This document shows positions 35,025-45,809 of a stretch of DNA of 64,000 nucleotides, one piece after another. The stretch comes from JAZRUF01 sp045636205 (lineage in GTDB: Bacteria; Bacillota; Clostridia; Oscillospirales; JAAYXM01): positions 12,886-76,885 of the forward strand of contig JAZTXE010000084.1 in the NCBI GenBank assembly GCA_045636205.1. Reading direction: 5' to 3'. Within the stretch, counting starts at the first letter, position 1. Every line of letters begins with the position of its first letter. The notes under the pieces are model-generated. The model was given only the letters and a program-made list of their open reading frames with translations, had not been told where the DNA came from and made no database searches. The translations under genes were made by a program, and so were the position numbers.

Positions 35025-35140
35025 AATAAAATTTCTCCTTTCGTTTTTACCTCCATACCGGTCATCCCAGCGCACCCATCATGCATCTTCTGCGTGACAC
35101 CTCGGCGCACGGATCACGATATGTGTGGAATTACCATGAT

Positions 35141-35169
35141 ATAATACCATATTTCAAATTCAATAGCAA
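35141..35169 (-). promoter_or_regulatory. Sigma-A promoter for rpsB-tsf
   Basis: On the minus strand, -35 TTGCTA (35164-35169), 17-bp spacer, -10 TATTAT (35141-35146), giving a leader of more than 100 nt before rpsB. Confidence 0.7.
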
Positions 35170-35229
35170 GAAAAATCTTCACTTTTTCTTCATTTTTTCT
35201 GTTTTTGTCAAAATATATGCACCTAATGA

Positions 35230-35508
35230 TTAAAACCATGTGCGTTTTTTACGCTTTGGACAGTTTCCGATCTCGTAATCTACTAAAATTATGTCCTCGC
35301 CTATTCTCGAAATTGCGTCCCAGGGTATTATGTAATCATCTCTGTGCAGAAAAAACCATGGGAATCTACATGGAACCGGAACAATTATGGATACCACTTT
35401 ACCGCTCAATATATCTATCTCCACATCATTTACGTATCCGTACCGTGTTCCATCGCAAATGTTTATCACTTCCTTGCAGCCTAAGTCGGTTATACACAGG
35501 CATTGCAT
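35230..35508 (-). CDS. YlmC/YmxH-family sporulation protein (PRC-barrel)
   Basis: This 92-aa protein is a single PRC-barrel-like beta domain (LGCKEVINICDGTRYGYVNDVE, with a later YIIPWDAISRIGEDIILVD), the pattern of the YlmC/YmxH family. Members are conserved in spore formers. YlmC lies in the Bacillus division/sporulation cluster, and the molecular role is not established. There is a good ggggat site before the ATG. It is a single gene here, not near sigE or sigG as it often is in other Clostridia. Confidence 0.85.
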   Translation of the reverse strand: MQCLCITDLGCKEVINICDGTRYGYVNDVEIDILSGKVVSIIVPVPCRFPWFFLHRDDYIIPWDAISRIGEDIILVDYEIGNCPKRKKRTWF

Positions 35509-36046
35509 ATTTATCCCCTCCTCATAACATCATATTCAATCACTTTCCGTTTTATTTCATCTTCTATGTCCCATATACAGAGAGGAGCATGGAAGAATCT
35601 GCTTCCATGCTGCTTCTAAACATATGTTATTATTCCCATTCGCTCCCGAAAACTGTGACTAAAACAATTTTGTATGGGTATTTTAACTCATATTATCGAG
35701 AGTGTTCAGATTATCCATAAAATATGGACAGTCAAGACTTTTGTTGTCATCGTGTTGTCACGCTTCCAAAAATATTATAAGCGATATTGAATATAATTGC
35801 AATAATTTTATTATTCAGTAGGAGGAATGGTTAATATTGAAAATAAGATTAAAAAATTTTGCAACTACGAAGAACAACTCCGAAACAATTGGCAGAGAAG
35901 TCCTGACCACATCCCTAAGAGGGGTGGCATGAACATTCACCAGTATATCAGATCGGATGTTTCTTTGCTTAAGCTTTAATCTCACCCGCATTGCAGGCGG
36001 TTGTTGAGTTGCCCTTAACGGTCAACTCTTTCGCTAAAGCACTAAC
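35509..36046. other. 600-bp region without a recognisable gene; possible small RNA or small ORF
   Basis: No gene of known family is visible. A perfect GGAGG at 35821 is followed by two overlapping short reading frames: an ATG at 35827 giving 50 aa (stop at 35979), which is only 2 nt from the site, and a TTG at 35837 giving 31 aa at a more normal 11-nt distance. Neither resembles a known protein. From about 35900 the plus strand has several local dyads, such as GAGTTG...CAACTC near 36006-36027, and ends in the strong terminator at 36047. A structured small RNA on the plus strand is a reasonable alternative. Confidence 0.4.
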
Positions 36047-36091
36047 AAAAAAAGCAAAGGACATCCACCCGGATGCCCTTTGCTTTTTTTG
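36047..36091. terminator. Bidirectional terminator downstream of ftsH
   Basis: Arms AAAAAAAGCAAAGG and CCTTTGCTTTTTTT enclose an inner CATCC/GGATG stem. It serves the leftward ftsH operon and any rightward transcript from the 35.8-36.0 kb region. Confidence 0.9.
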
Positions 36092-36105
36092 ACTGTATTT
36101 TTAAT

Positions 36106-37998
36106 TTATTCAGCTTCATTTTGGATTTCGGTTTCGGCAGCCTCTGCTTTTTTCAGTGAAACGCTATCCTTCGGAACCTCTTCACCAAACAGGGCATAAA
36201 ACTCCTCGGCATCCATAACTTCATTCTTAAGAAGATATTCAGCCACCGCATGGAGCTTATCCATATGCTCGGTCAAAATCTTAGTACAGCTATTATATGC
36301 ACCGTCAATTATTTTTTTAACTTCTTCATCAATTAACGCTGCAACACTTTCCGAAAAATTGCGCTTTGACGCAAAATCGCGCCCTAAGAAAACTTCGTCA
36401 TGCTCAGACGCAAAATTTATCGGACCGAGCTTATCGCTCATTCCGTATTTAGTCACCATATCACGCGCAATGTTAGAGGCACGCTGAATGTCATTTGAAG
36501 CACCCGTTGAAATATCATCAAGCACAAGCTTCTCAGCAACTCTGCCTCCGAGCAAAGATACAATATTTTCCATCATCGCCGTGCGCGAAACCGTATAAGT
36601 ATCCTCACGCGGCAGCGAAATCGTCATGCCTCCTGTTCTTCCGCGCGGGACAATTGTTATCTGATGAACAGGGTCTTGCGTTTCTAAAAACTTCATTGCA
36701 ATCGCATGACCTGCTTCATGATACGCAGTCAAGCGGTTATCCTTTTCCGAACGAACACGCGCTTTTTTCTCAGGACCTGCAATAACTTTTATCATTGATT
36801 CTTCTATATCGGACATACCGATTACACGGCTGTTTTTACGCGCTGCAAGAAGTGCAGCTTCATTGAGAAGATTCTCCAAATCAGCAGGTGTAAAACCGCT
36901 TGTCGATTTTGCAACTACTGACAAATCAACATCCTGCGCAAGCATTTTTGTTTTAGCATGAATATATAAAACCGCTTCTCTTCCCTTGACATCCGGCAAT
37001 CCAACATACACCTGACGGTCGAAACGCCCGGGGCGCATGAGAGCCGGGTCAAGAATATCCGGTCTGTTTGTCGCCGCAATAATTATTACGCCTTCGTTAT
37101 TGCCAAAGCCGTCCATCTCAACCAAAAGCTGGTTTAGAGTTTGCTCACGCTCATCATGTCCGCCGCCATAGCCTGCACCACGGTGACGACCTACCGCATC
37201 AATCTCGTCAATAAATATAATCGCCGGAGCAGCCTTCTTAGCCTGTTCAAACAAATCGCGAACACGCGACGCACCTACACCTACATACAGCTCGACAAAG
37301 TCGGAACCGGAAATAGACAAAAACGGAACACCTGCTTCACCAGCTACCGCCTTTGCTATATACGTTTTACCCGTACCCGGAGGGCCAACGAGCAAAACAC
37401 CTTTAGGTATGCGCGCACCTATATCCGTAAACTTTTTGGGATTTTTCAAAAACTCAACAATTTCAGCAAGTTCGGCCTTTTCTTCATCAGCACCTGCAAC
37501 ATCGGCAAAAGTAACCTTTTTCTTCTCATCAGCACCGAGTTTTGTACGAGCTTTTCCAAAACGCATGGTTCTGTTGGCTCCGCCTTCTGCCTTATTGTAC
37601 ATAAAGTACCACATAAGAGCAATAAAACCTATAACAATAAGATACGGAAGAAGCATCATCCACCACGGTGTTCCTTGCTCAGGCTTGCGGTCATCAACTT
37701 CTATGATACCTTGGCTACGCTGCTCTTTGAGCAGTTCACCCAAATCCATGCGGAAGTCTGCCCTAATCTGAGGGTCGCTCAAATCAAATAGCTTTTTAGT
37801 GCCATCTCTGAGCGTCATACTTAGTATTCCGCCATCTATAACATAGCTTTGAACCTTTTCCTGCTCGAAATCACGCACAATATCCGAATAGGTAGGTTCA
37901 GGTGGCTGTTCACTCTCCCAAAGCATTGTTGCCATTGTAACCAAGACTGCTATCGCAGCAATGAACAACAACAAATCACGTGTAGCTTTTTTCTTCAA
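36106..37998 (-). CDS. ftsH: ATP-dependent zinc metalloprotease FtsH
   Basis: This membrane-anchored AAA+ protease of about 630 aa has two N-terminal membrane helices (about residues 10-28 and 112-132) around an external domain. Next come Walker A GPPGTGKT, Walker B IIFIDEID, the second region of homology ([20 protein letters not shown]) and the zinc motif HEAGH. It degrades misfolded membrane proteins and regulators. The in-frame ATG at 38010 touches the ribosome binding site with no spacer, so TTG 37998 is taken as the start; this is uncertain. It is the last gene of the gdpP-to-ftsH run. Confidence 0.95.
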   Translation of the reverse strand: MKKKATRDLLLFIAAIAVLVTMATMLWESEQPPEPTYSDIVRDFEQEKVQSYVIDGGILSMTLRDGTKKLFDLSDPQIRADFRMDLGELLKEQRSQGIIEVDDRKPEQGTPWWMMLLPYLIVIGFIALMWYFMYNKAEGGANRTMRFGKARTKLGADEKKKVTFADVAGADEEKAELAEIVEFLKNPKKFTDIGARIPKGVLLVGPPGTGKTYIAKAVAGEAGVPFLSISGSDFVELYVGVGASRVRDLFEQAKKAAPAIIFIDEIDAVGRHRGAGYGGGHDEREQTLNQLLVEMDGFGNNEGVIIIAATNRPDILDPALMRPGRFDRQVYVGLPDVKGREAVLYIHAKTKMLAQDVDLSVVAKSTSGFTPADLENLLNEAALLAARKNSRVIGMSDIEESMIKVIAGPEKKARVRSEKDNRLTAYHEAGHAIAMKFLETQDPVHQITIVPRGRTGGMTISLPREDTYTVSRTAMMENIVSLLGGRVAEKLVLDDISTGASNDIQRASNIARDMVTKYGMSDKLGPINFASEHDEVFLGRDFASKRNFSESVAALIDEEVKKIIDGAYNSCTKILTEHMDKLHAVAEYLLKNEVMDAEEFYALFGEEVPKDSVSLKKAEAAETEIQNEAE

Positions 37999-38029
37999 AA
38001 AGCACCACATCCTTTCATTGATATATTAA

Positions 38030-38563
38030 TTATTGATATATTTCAGGTTTAAGTACACCTACGTATGGTAAATCACGGTATTTTTCCGCAAAGTCAAGAC
38101 CGTAACCGACGAGGAATTCGTTTGGCACGATAAATCCCGAATAATCCGCCTCTATTGGTGTTTCACGTCTTGACTGCTTATCAAACAATGCACACATTTT
38201 AAGTGATGCCGGATTTCGTCCAGTGAGCATCTCCATAAGTGCACTGAGCGTATTGCCTGTATCCAAAATATCTTCAACAACTATGACATGGCGGCCCGAA
38301 ATATCTTCATCTATATCCTTTTTGATTTTAAGGCATCCGGATGTAGATGAATTGCCGTAGCTTGAAACCTGAATAAACTCAACCTGAACCGGCATCTTAA
38401 TCGCGCGCACCAAATCCGCAGTGAAAATAAAAGAGCCTTTTAATACACATAATATAAGCGGATTTTTGCCTTCGTATTCACACTCAATACGCGCAGCAAG
38501 TTCTTTTACTTTTTCTTCGATTTGCTCTTTGGAATACAAAATTTTTTCTACATCAGGATTCAT
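38030..38563 (-). CDS. hpt: Hypoxanthine phosphoribosyltransferase
   Basis: The 177-aa purine salvage enzyme makes IMP or GMP from hypoxanthine or guanine and PRPP. The PRPP-binding motif is VIVVEDILDTGNTLS, the flexible loop has SSYGNSS, and the C-terminal VGYGLDFAEKYRDLPYVG block is typical. The tilS stop lies 1 nt before its start. The tilS-hpt-ftsH order is widespread in Bacillota. Confidence 0.96.
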   Translation of the reverse strand: MNPDVEKILYSKEQIEEKVKELAARIECEYEGKNPLILCVLKGSFIFTADLVRAIKMPVQVEFIQVSSYGNSSTSGCLKIKKDIDEDISGRHVIVVEDILDTGNTLSALMEMLTGRNPASLKMCALFDKQSRRETPIEADYSGFIVPNEFLVGYGLDFAEKYRDLPYVGVLKPEIYQ

Positions 38564-38564
38564 A

Positions 38565-39923
38565 TCATATTCTCCTTATTTCAACCCACAATATTTTTTC
38601 TTTATCAGAAGCGGATATTCTCTCATCCGCACCGATTCCGTAAACCGCGACTACTTTTCCGTCTGCAACAACGACCGGAATATCATCTCTTTCATCCTTA
38701 GGTATTTTCATATCTATAAAAAATTTTTTAAGTGTCTTTTCCGGGCGACCTCTGAGTTTTATACTGTCCCCCGACATGCGCGGGCGAATTATGACTTGGT
38801 TGTTTATTTCTCTTAGCGGTATCGCAAAGTCTGCTTTTCCGAGTTTGCAACAATCCGAATAATTTCTGTATGAGCAGGAAATTTCATATCCTCCGTTTCT
38901 TATAACCTGACCCGGTATAAGCTCAACAGATTCAAGCTTTGCAAAATTATCTTCCGAAGAAAACATTAAATTTTCATATTGCCTTGAAACAACAAGCCCA
39001 TCCGGCATATGTAGCTTTGCCGAAGGCCTTCTTGAGTGCACGAGACCTATTATATCGCAAATGTGATTAAATTCCAAGTAATAATTTGTAAATTTAACAG
39101 CATGTCTTGCAAGCTGCAAAATAACTCTTCTCAAAAGCGCAGGATGAAGTGCTTTTAATAACTCAACCGAAACGGAGACATTCCCTTTTTCACTTGCATA
39201 TTCATCGACTATCCTCTGAGCCTCGGATGCTATGTACTCCTCGTCCTCTCTGAGCATCATGGAGTTATTTGCAACATTTTCGGATGCCTTCGGATTGATT
39301 TCATGCAAAACAGGAAGAACATCCCACCTGACACGGTTTCTGGTATATATCCTCTCGGCATTCGTTGAGTCATCAACATATTCCTGATTTAAATCACAAA
39401 GATATTCTTTTATCCGCTTGCGCGTGCAACCTATTAGAGGTCGTATTATATTACCGCGAACCGGCGGTATACCACCAAGTCCATTGAGCGATGAACCGCG
39501 CGCTAAATGCATCAAAACCGTTTCAAGGTTATCCTCTGCATTATGCGCCGTGGCAATCTTATTGCCACCGAACGCTTTTAAAACATTATCAAAAAAAGCA
39601 TATCGTGCATTGCGCGCCGCGAGTTCAACAGATTCTCCGCTTACCTCGGCAAGCATTGCAATATCTTTTTCCTCGTAAAAAACCTCAACTCCAAGCCCAT
39701 CGCAGAGTTCACGCACAAACCGTGCATCACGCTGCGCCTCATCACCGCGTAACATGTGATTTAAATGAGCTGCGCAAACCGTAAATTCAATTTCATCTTT
39801 AAGCCCTAACAGAACTCTGAGCATGGCAACTGAGTCAGCACCGCCGGAAACACCGCATACTATCCGGTCTCCTTGGCTGACCATACCATATTTCTTTATG
39901 GTTTCCTGCACAAATTCTTTCAC
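38565..39923 (-). CDS. tilS: tRNA(Ile)-lysidine synthase
   Basis: This 452-aa ATP-pyrophosphatase converts C34 of tRNA-Ile(CAU) to lysidine. The PP-loop SGGADSVAML is near residue 26. AAHLNHMLRGDEAQRDARFV and the substrate-recognition block IATAHNAEDNLETVLMHL follow. The C-terminal part (RPRMSGDSIKLRG and KKFFIDMKIP) is the tRNA-binding TilS_C domain. The start is GTG. It lies between dnaB and hpt, with a 23-nt gap from dnaB. Confidence 0.95.
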   Translation of the reverse strand: MKEFVQETIKKYGMVSQGDRIVCGVSGGADSVAMLRVLLGLKDEIEFTVCAAHLNHMLRGDEAQRDARFVRELCDGLGVEVFYEEKDIAMLAEVSGESVELAARNARYAFFDNVLKAFGGNKIATAHNAEDNLETVLMHLARGSSLNGLGGIPPVRGNIIRPLIGCTRKRIKEYLCDLNQEYVDDSTNAERIYTRNRVRWDVLPVLHEINPKASENVANNSMMLREDEEYIASEAQRIVDEYASEKGNVSVSVELLKALHPALLRRVILQLARHAVKFTNYYLEFNHICDIIGLVHSRRPSAKLHMPDGLVVSRQYENLMFSSEDNFAKLESVELIPGQVIRNGGYEISCSYRNYSDCCKLGKADFAIPLREINNQVIIRPRMSGDSIKLRGRPEKTLKKFFIDMKIPKDERDDIPVVVADGKVVAVYGIGADERISASDKEKILWVEIRRI

Positions 39924-39946
39924 GCCTATCTTCTCATCTCTCTACA

Positions 39947-41278
39947 TCAATGTATATTGTCAATACTCGTAAACTTTGTATGGCTTCCGTCAAAGTGCAA
40001 CTTAACCGTACCTACTTCACCCTGACGGTTTTTCTCAATAATAAACTCGGTCTCACCCGGACTTGAGCTCTCTTCTTTACTGTAATAATCTTCACGGTAA
40101 ATGAAGATAACTACGTCAGCATCCTGTTCTATAGCTCCCGAATCACGTAAGTCAGAAAGGCGCGGGCGTTTATTATCCCCGCGCTGCTCCGGCGCACGCG
40201 AAAGCTGAGACAAGCACAAAATCGGAACGTTGAGTTCTTTTGCCATTATCTTAAGTGAACGCGATATATCCGAAACCTCCTGCTGTCTGTTCTCGGAACG
40301 CCGCCCGGATTGCATGAGCTGCAGATAATCTATAATTACAAGCCCAAGCTCATCACCTATTCGTCTGCACTTCGCCTTCATCTCCGCAACAGTAATACCC
40401 GATGTGTCGTCCAAATAAATTTTAGTCTTTGAAAGCTCGGTTGATGCGTGGGCAATCGACATCCATTCCTGCTCGTTGAGTACCCCTGTTCTAAGTTTTT
40501 TAGAATCAACCAACGATTCACTTGAAACAAGTCTCAGTGCCAACTGCTCGTTTGACATTTCCAGTGAGAACACAGCAACAGCTTTATTTGAAAGCTTTGC
40601 CGCATTAACACCTATATTTAGCGCAATAGTGGTCTTTCCTACACCCGGACGCGCCGCAAGCAAAACCAAATCAGAATTGTTAAGTCCTGACAAGAACGTA
40701 TCCATTGCAGGAAATCCCGTCGGAACACCCGGAACCTTACCGCAATTTTTTGCAAGCTCACTTAAGTTGTCATATACATCCCTGAGAACCGAACGTATAG
40801 GAACAAGACCTTTATGCTCCTTTTGATTTCGGACGGAATACACCTTCTGCTCAGCAAGCTCGATAATCTCTTCCGCTTCACCATCGCCGTTAGATGCAAG
40901 CTCGCCTATCTCTCCGGATATTTCGCTCAGCGCGCGCAACAGCGCCTTATCCTTAACTATTTTGGCATACAGCATTACATTTGCCGCAGTCGGTGTGATA
41001 TCCATAATCTGCATAAAATACTGCCTGCCGCCTGCAGCATCCTCAAGACCTCGTACAGAAAGCTGATTTAGCACTGTGACCGGGTCAATTGTACTACTCA
41101 GGGTGAACATGGAATATATAGTTTCAAATATGTAACGGTTCTGCGTCAAATAAAAATCCGCAGGTTTTAAAAGTTCAATAACATCTGGGATACATCTTGG
41201 GTCGATAAGCATCGCCCCGAGCACCGCCTGCTCCGCCTCAACACTGTGCGGCAATTGTTTTCCTATGAGTTCATCCAT
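39947..41278 (-). CDS. dnaB: Replicative DNA helicase DnaB
   Basis: This 443-aa hexameric helicase (the gene called dnaC in Bacillus) unwinds DNA at the replication fork. The N-terminal domain opens with LPHSVEAEQAVLGAMLIDP. Walker A is ARPGVGKTTIALN, Walker B is GLVIIDYLQLM, and RPRLSDLRDSGAIEQDADVVIFIYR holds the arginine finger region. ATG 41278 is preferred over GTG 41284 because aggtga is about 10 nt from the ATG. It follows rplI by about 40 nt. Confidence 0.97.
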   Translation of the reverse strand: MDELIGKQLPHSVEAEQAVLGAMLIDPRCIPDVIELLKPADFYLTQNRYIFETIYSMFTLSSTIDPVTVLNQLSVRGLEDAAGGRQYFMQIMDITPTAANVMLYAKIVKDKALLRALSEISGEIGELASNGDGEAEEIIELAEQKVYSVRNQKEHKGLVPIRSVLRDVYDNLSELAKNCGKVPGVPTGFPAMDTFLSGLNNSDLVLLAARPGVGKTTIALNIGVNAAKLSNKAVAVFSLEMSNEQLALRLVSSESLVDSKKLRTGVLNEQEWMSIAHASTELSKTKIYLDDTSGITVAEMKAKCRRIGDELGLVIIDYLQLMQSGRRSENRQQEVSDISRSLKIMAKELNVPILCLSQLSRAPEQRGDNKRPRLSDLRDSGAIEQDADVVIFIYREDYYSKEESSSPGETEFIIEKNRQGEVGTVKLHFDGSHTKFTSIDNIH

Positions 41279-41318
41279 TTCCACGTTTCACCTGCCATCT
41301 AAATAATATCAGTTATCC

Positions 41319-41762
41319 TTATGCCTCTTTTACCGACACATTGATTATTCCGCTAACTTCATTATAGAGCTTTACTTTAAGCTTATATCCACCAAACTGC
41401 TTTATAGTTTCCATGACAATTTTGTGTCTGTCAACCTCAATACCGAATTGCTTGTTAAGCGCATCCGCAACTTCAGCCGCGGTTACGGAGCCAAAAAGTC
41501 GCCCGCCGTTTCCGGCTTTCGCGGTTACAACAACCGTGCACTCCTCAAGCTTTTTAGCCACCTGACGCGCTTCTTCCTTCTCGCGTGCGATACGCGCAAG
41601 CTCTGCCTGTTCTTTTAGTTTAGCCGCATTTAAATTATCAGCGCTGGCTTCAACCGCTAATTTTTTAGGAAAAAGGAAATTTCTCGCATATCCGTCAGAC
41701 ACATTTATAATCTGCCCCTTTTTTCCCTGTCCTTTAACATCTGCCTGTAAAATTACTTTCAT
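41319..41762 (-). CDS. rplI: 50S ribosomal protein L9
   Basis: At 147 aa this is a typical L9, starting at ATG 41762 after aggagg; upstream in-frame starts add residues not seen in the family. The N-terminal domain has [26 protein letters not shown], and a long connecting helix leads to the C-terminal RNA-binding domain ([18 protein letters not shown]). It lies 16 nt after gdpP and 40 nt before dnaB, the order seen in many Bacillota. Confidence 0.97.
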   Translation of the reverse strand: MKVILQADVKGQGKKGQIINVSDGYARNFLFPKKLAVEASADNLNAAKLKEQAELARIAREKEEARQVAKKLEECTVVVTAKAGNGGRLFGSVTAAEVADALNKQFGIEVDRHKIVMETIKQFGGYKLKVKLYNEVSGIINVSVKEA

Positions 41763-41778
41763 CAGTTTTTCCTCCTGT

Positions 41779-43761
41779 TTATTCCTCGTCGACAACCTCA
41801 TGGATTGCCTGAATTAGTTTTTCGTATACTTCATCTACCGTGGTATCTTTTATCTGTGCCCCCGCAGTAGCCAGGTGACCTCCGCCACCTAATTTTTCCA
41901 GAATAATCTGAACATTGATATTCCCGAGTGAGCGTGCAGAAATACATACCAAATCCTTAGCCTTGTATATGACAAATGATGCCTGAACCTTTGTTATATT
42001 CAAAAGCTCATCAGCCGCTTGTGCCGCGGTGATTCTGTCACTCTCGCCGTTATATGCTGCAATTGCAATATTTTCGTTATGCATTTGCGCCATTTTAACT
42101 ATGTCTGCACGGTTTACGTATGATGTCAAATCATTTTGGAAAAGCCTTTTTATTTCAACCGTATCCGCACCTGCTCGCCTTAAAAATGCCGCAGCTTCAA
42201 ATGTGCGCACACCGGTTTTCATAGTGAAATTCTTTGTGTCAAGAACTATTCCCGCAAGCAGCGCTTCAGCCTCGCATTTTAAGACATCCGGCGTTTCAAC
42301 CAAATACTGCAAAAGCTCACTGACCAGCTCGCATGTAGAAGAAGCATACGGTTCATGGAAATTTAAAACCGCATTTTCTATATATTCCGCCGCACGTCTG
42401 TGATGGTCAATAACCGCAACTTTATTTACAGACTCAAGCAATGACGGTGACTCTACATACTGCGGTCGATTTGTATCGACAACTATCAGCAACGTATTTC
42501 TATCCGCATCAAGCATAGCATCCTCAGCAGATACAAACACATTTTCATAAACCGCTTCTGCCTTAATTTTTTTATACAGAGAATCAGCAGTATTGTCCTG
42601 CTTATTAAGAACAATATTCCCCTGTTTTCCGTATTTGCGCACGATGCTCATAAGCCCTACAGCGGCTCCAACGCTATCATTATCGGAGTTCTTATGACCC
42701 ATAATAACCACGCTTGATGCATCCTTTATAAGCTCTGCAAGAGAATTCGCCATAACGCGCGATTTAACCTTTGTTCTCTTTTCAAGCTCTTTTGAATGAC
42801 CGCCGAAAAACTCAAAATTAAACTTATTTCTTACAACCGTCTGGTCACCCCCTCGGGAGAGGGACATGTCAATGGCAAGTTGAGCGAATTTATAACTCTC
42901 ATCAAAATCTTTTCCGTCCTTGCCTATTCCCAAACTCATCGTGGCACGCAGACCGTTGCTGCTTTCCACCTCACGAACCGCTTCCAAAAGCGAAAACTTG
43001 CCGTCGCGAAATTTGCTCAGATACTGTTCCTCAAAAATGAATATATAACGGTCACGCTCCAACTTAAAAAGGATACCATGGCACGGTTCTGTCCATCTTC
43101 GGATTTTAGAATCAATCTCCGCCAGAATAGTTGAACGGCGCGACTCGTCAACGCCTTTCATAAGCTCTTCGTAATTGTCAATAACCAAAAGAGAAACAAT
43201 CTGGCGGGTGCGTTGGAACTCTTCAAGCAGCCTAACATGATCAGTTACTTCTACCCAATACAAAGTTATAAGTATACCTGCTGCATCGCCTGAGCGCACC
43301 ATGTTGCCGAACACGTTATAGTATCTGTCCCCTATCTTCTGCTCTGTAGGACACATACTTTTCCCTTCTATCGCCCAGTGAATATCAAAATCAGGCATGA
43401 CATCGCGCATATGAGTTTCAAAAACACGCTCTTGCTTGTCCGTCATCGCCATAAACTGATTATTGTACCATATAATCTCGTTTGTATCCAACTTAAGTAT
43501 CGCCATAGGCATCGGAAAGTTAATCATGGAATCGGTTGTCGCAACGTCGACATCGTACATCATACTTTCGACATACTGCAAAACCTCGCGGTTTCTCTTG
43601 TACGTTGCGCGCCGGAATTGCAGATAAACCAACAGAATAAGAATAAACTCCACTCCGGCTACAATCGGCTGAAAGAAAAGGGATATAACAGCAAATATTA
43701 TTAAGCTTGCAAAACACAGCCTGAATCTCGGCTCAAGCATACGCGCCAAACGTTTATTCAT
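41779..43761 (-). CDS. gdpP: Cyclic-di-AMP phosphodiesterase, GdpP type
   Basis: This protein of about 660 aa has two N-terminal membrane helices (about residues 10-50), a PAS-like domain, a degenerate GGDEF domain (residues 170-300, no GGDEF signature) and a DHH/DHHA1 phosphodiesterase unit. DHH motifs visible are [27 protein letters not shown] and the C-terminal [12 protein letters not shown]. GdpP hydrolyses c-di-AMP, which controls potassium, osmotic state and cell-wall homeostasis. ATG 43761 follows gtgagg; an upstream GTG is possible. It heads the run to rplI, dnaB, tilS, hpt and ftsH. Confidence 0.93.
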   Translation of the reverse strand: MNKRLARMLEPRFRLCFASLIIFAVISLFFQPIVAGVEFILILLVYLQFRRATYKRNREVLQYVESMMYDVDVATTDSMINFPMPMAILKLDTNEIIWYNNQFMAMTDKQERVFETHMRDVMPDFDIHWAIEGKSMCPTEQKIGDRYYNVFGNMVRSGDAAGILITLYWVEVTDHVRLLEEFQRTRQIVSLLVIDNYEELMKGVDESRRSTILAEIDSKIRRWTEPCHGILFKLERDRYIFIFEEQYLSKFRDGKFSLLEAVREVESSNGLRATMSLGIGKDGKDFDESYKFAQLAIDMSLSRGGDQTVVRNKFNFEFFGGHSKELEKRTKVKSRVMANSLAELIKDASSVVIMGHKNSDNDSVGAAVGLMSIVRKYGKQGNIVLNKQDNTADSLYKKIKAEAVYENVFVSAEDAMLDADRNTLLIVVDTNRPQYVESPSLLESVNKVAVIDHHRRAAEYIENAVLNFHEPYASSTCELVSELLQYLVETPDVLKCEAEALLAGIVLDTKNFTMKTGVRTFEAAAFLRRAGADTVEIKRLFQNDLTSYVNRADIVKMAQMHNENIAIAAYNGESDRITAAQAADELLNITKVQASFVIYKAKDLVCISARSLGNINVQIILEKLGGGGHLATAGAQIKDTTVDEVYEKLIQAIHEVVDEE

Positions 43762-43813
43762 ATTCCTCACCCTTTCACACACCGATAATCAAATTTCGAT
43801 ATAGATACAAATT

Positions 43814-43842
43814 ATTATATCAAACTAACAAGCAATTTACAA
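43814..43842 (-). promoter_or_regulatory. Sigma-A promoter for gdpP-rplI-dnaB
   Basis: On the minus strand, -35 TTGTAA (43837-43842), 17-bp spacer, consensus -10 TATAAT (43814-43819). Confidence 0.75.
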
Positions 43843-43984
43843 CAATTATATTTTCAGTTTTACCCATAAAAAGAAAAGATTATATATAAATCATCTCTAT
43901 GCCAGTCCGTGAGTTTTATCAGACATGCAATAAATACCCATTCATGCGTAGAATATAATAATCTGCTTTCGGAGGTGTGTAAAC

Positions 43985-44686
43985 GTGTTTGGCTTGTCAG
44001 CTCTGACGTTTGCTCTCGTTAATGGAATGTACTTTATTTTACGTATTTCTTCAGGTTCTTTCCCGCGACCGTTATCTGCAAAAGAAGAGCGAGAATATTT
44101 GGATAGATTTTCAAAAGGAGATATTGATGCACGAAATACACTCATAGAACACAATTTACGACTTGTAGCACACGTTATAAAAAAATATTATACCTCTACC
44201 CAAGAACAAGATGATTTGATTTCCATAGGAACAATCGGTCTGATAAAAGGCATAAACACGTTTAAGGCGGCTAAAGGAACACGACTTGCGACATATGCCG
44301 CGCGCTGTATTGAAAATGAAATTCTGATGCATTTTCGTGCTGCACGCAGATTGGCAACCGAGGTATCTCTTTCGGATTCCATTGATACTGACAAAGAAGG
44401 AAATTCTCTTGCGCTTATGGATGTTATAAGTTCAGACGATAATTTACTTGACAGAGTAGAAAACTTAGACTCGGAAGAAAAAATACACAAGCTCGTTTCT
44501 CTGTGTCTGGATGAACGTGAAAGAAAAATTATAGCTATGCGATACGGAATGTATGACTTGCAACCAATGACGCAGCGCGAAGTCGCAGAAAAATGCGGTA
44601 TATCCAGAAGCTATGTTTCACGCATTGAGAAAAGAGCCTTGGAAAAGCTCAGATATGAGTTTGAAAAAAAACAATCTCAATCTTAA
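43985..44686 (+). CDS. sigK: RNA polymerase sporulation sigma factor SigK, uninterrupted
   Basis: The 233-aa sigma-70 family protein starts at GTG after ggaggt. A hydrophobic pro-sequence (about residues 1-20) precedes SSGSFPRPLSAKEEREYL, typical of pro-sigma-K, which is normally cleaved by SpoIVFB. Region 2 has NLRLVAHVIKKYY and DDLISIGTIGLIKGINTF. Region 4 ends with an intact helix-turn-helix (TQREVAEKCGISRSYVSRIEKRAL). SigK drives late mother-cell genes. No skin element interrupts it here, which contrasts with sigG at 58 kb. Confidence 0.93.
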   Translation: MFGLSALTFALVNGMYFILRISSGSFPRPLSAKEEREYLDRFSKGDIDARNTLIEHNLRLVAHVIKKYYTSTQEQDDLISIGTIGLIKGINTFKAAKGTRLATYAARCIENEILMHFRAARRLATEVSLSDSIDTDKEGNSLALMDVISSDDNLLDRVENLDSEEKIHKLVSLCLDERERKIIAMRYGMYDLQPMTQREVAEKCGISRSYVSRIEKRALEKLRYEFEKKQSQS

Positions 44687-44744
44687 TTAAAGCAAATCAT
44701 CTTAAATAAAACAAAAAGTTTTTCTCTATCTGATTATCAAAAAG

Positions 44745-44770
44745 CGGTGAGGTCTCCCTCACCGTTTTTT
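44745..44770. terminator. Bidirectional terminator between sigK and galE
   Basis: CGGTGAGG (44745-44752) pairs with CCTCACCG (44757-44764). T runs are present on both strands. Confidence 0.88.
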
Positions 44771-44777
44771 ATGTTTT

Positions 44778-45779
44778 TTATCCTTGTTTTGTCATGAAGT
44801 TCCAACTGTCGCGGCACATGTCCGAAATATCGTATTTAGCTTTCCAGTTAAGAAGTTTTTGCGCCTTCTCGGTATCCGCATAACACGATGCAATATCTCC
44901 CGGGCGTCTGTCAACAATCTTTCTGGCAATTTCTTTTCCGCATGCCTTTTCATATGCACTCAGAACATCCAGAACGCTCGAACCTTTTCCGGTACCCAGG
45001 TTTATCGCCTCAGCTCCTGCGTTTTCAAAAGCGTATTCAAGTGCTCGCAAATGCCCCTGCGCCAAATCAACAACATGTATGTAATCACGCACTCCGGTTC
45101 CGTCATGTGTGTCATAATCTCCGCCAAAAACGTTCAAGTGCGGAAGCTTACCCACCGCTACACGTGCTACATACGGCACCAGATTATTAGGAATACCCGC
45201 CGGATTCTCACCTATAAGTCCGCTCTGATGGGCACCTATGGGATTGAAGTAACGGAGAAGAACAACACTCCACTCACCGTCTGAATTGCATATATCAGTA
45301 AACATCTGTTCCTGCATAAGCTTTGTATAACCGTAAGGATTTGTAGCCGAAAGAGATGCATCCTCACGGAACGGTACGGTATTGTGCATTCCATAAACCG
45401 TCGCCGATGAAGAAAAGACTAGTTTTTTACATCCGTCTTCGCGCATTACGCGGCAAAGATTGAGGGTGCCTACAATGTTGTTGTGATAATACTCTATAGG
45501 CTTTTCGACTGATTCTCCAACCGCCTTGAGTCCTGCAAAATGAATTACCGCATCAATCTTATTTTCATCAAAAATCTTTTTAACAGCCGCTTCATTGAGC
45601 AGGTCATCCTGATAAAACTTAGGTTTTACACCGGTTATTTCCTCGATTTTATCCAAAACACCAATCTCAGAATTTGACAAATTATCTATTATTATTACGT
45701 TATATTTATTCTCAATAAGCTCTACGCAAGTATGGCTTCCTATAAACCCCGTACCGCCTGTAACCAAAATATTCTTCAT
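44778..45779 (-). CDS. galE: UDP-glucose 4-epimerase
   Basis: The 333-aa short-chain dehydrogenase family enzyme interconverts UDP-glucose and UDP-galactose. The NAD motif is VTGGTGFIGSHTC. The catalytic Y-x3-K is in NPYGYTKLMQE, with SSSATVYG upstream, and VRDYIHVVDLA follows. The length is standard. It is a single-gene unit on the minus strand with its own strong promoter, and no other Leloir pathway genes are adjacent. Confidence 0.95.
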   Translation of the reverse strand: MKNILVTGGTGFIGSHTCVELIENKYNVIIIDNLSNSEIGVLDKIEEITGVKPKFYQDDLLNEAAVKKIFDENKIDAVIHFAGLKAVGESVEKPIEYYHNNIVGTLNLCRVMREDGCKKLVFSSSATVYGMHNTVPFREDASLSATNPYGYTKLMQEQMFTDICNSDGEWSVVLLRYFNPIGAHQSGLIGENPAGIPNNLVPYVARVAVGKLPHLNVFGGDYDTHDGTGVRDYIHVVDLAQGHLRALEYAFENAGAEAINLGTGKGSSVLDVLSAYEKACGKEIARKIVDRRPGDIASCYADTEKAQKLLNWKAKYDISDMCRDSWNFMTKQG

Positions 45780-45809
45780 GTCTTAACCTCCAAAAATTCC
45801 TTTTCGATT

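Noticed and set aside
34263..35144. Long plus-strand frame opposite rpsB (293 codons)
   Set aside because: Antisense to a conserved ribosomal protein gene, with leucine/cysteine-rich composition typical of a shadow frame.
43985..44686. sigK checked for a skin-type interruption
   Set aside because: The gene is continuous from pro-sequence to the region 4 helix-turn-helix, with no recombinase nearby.
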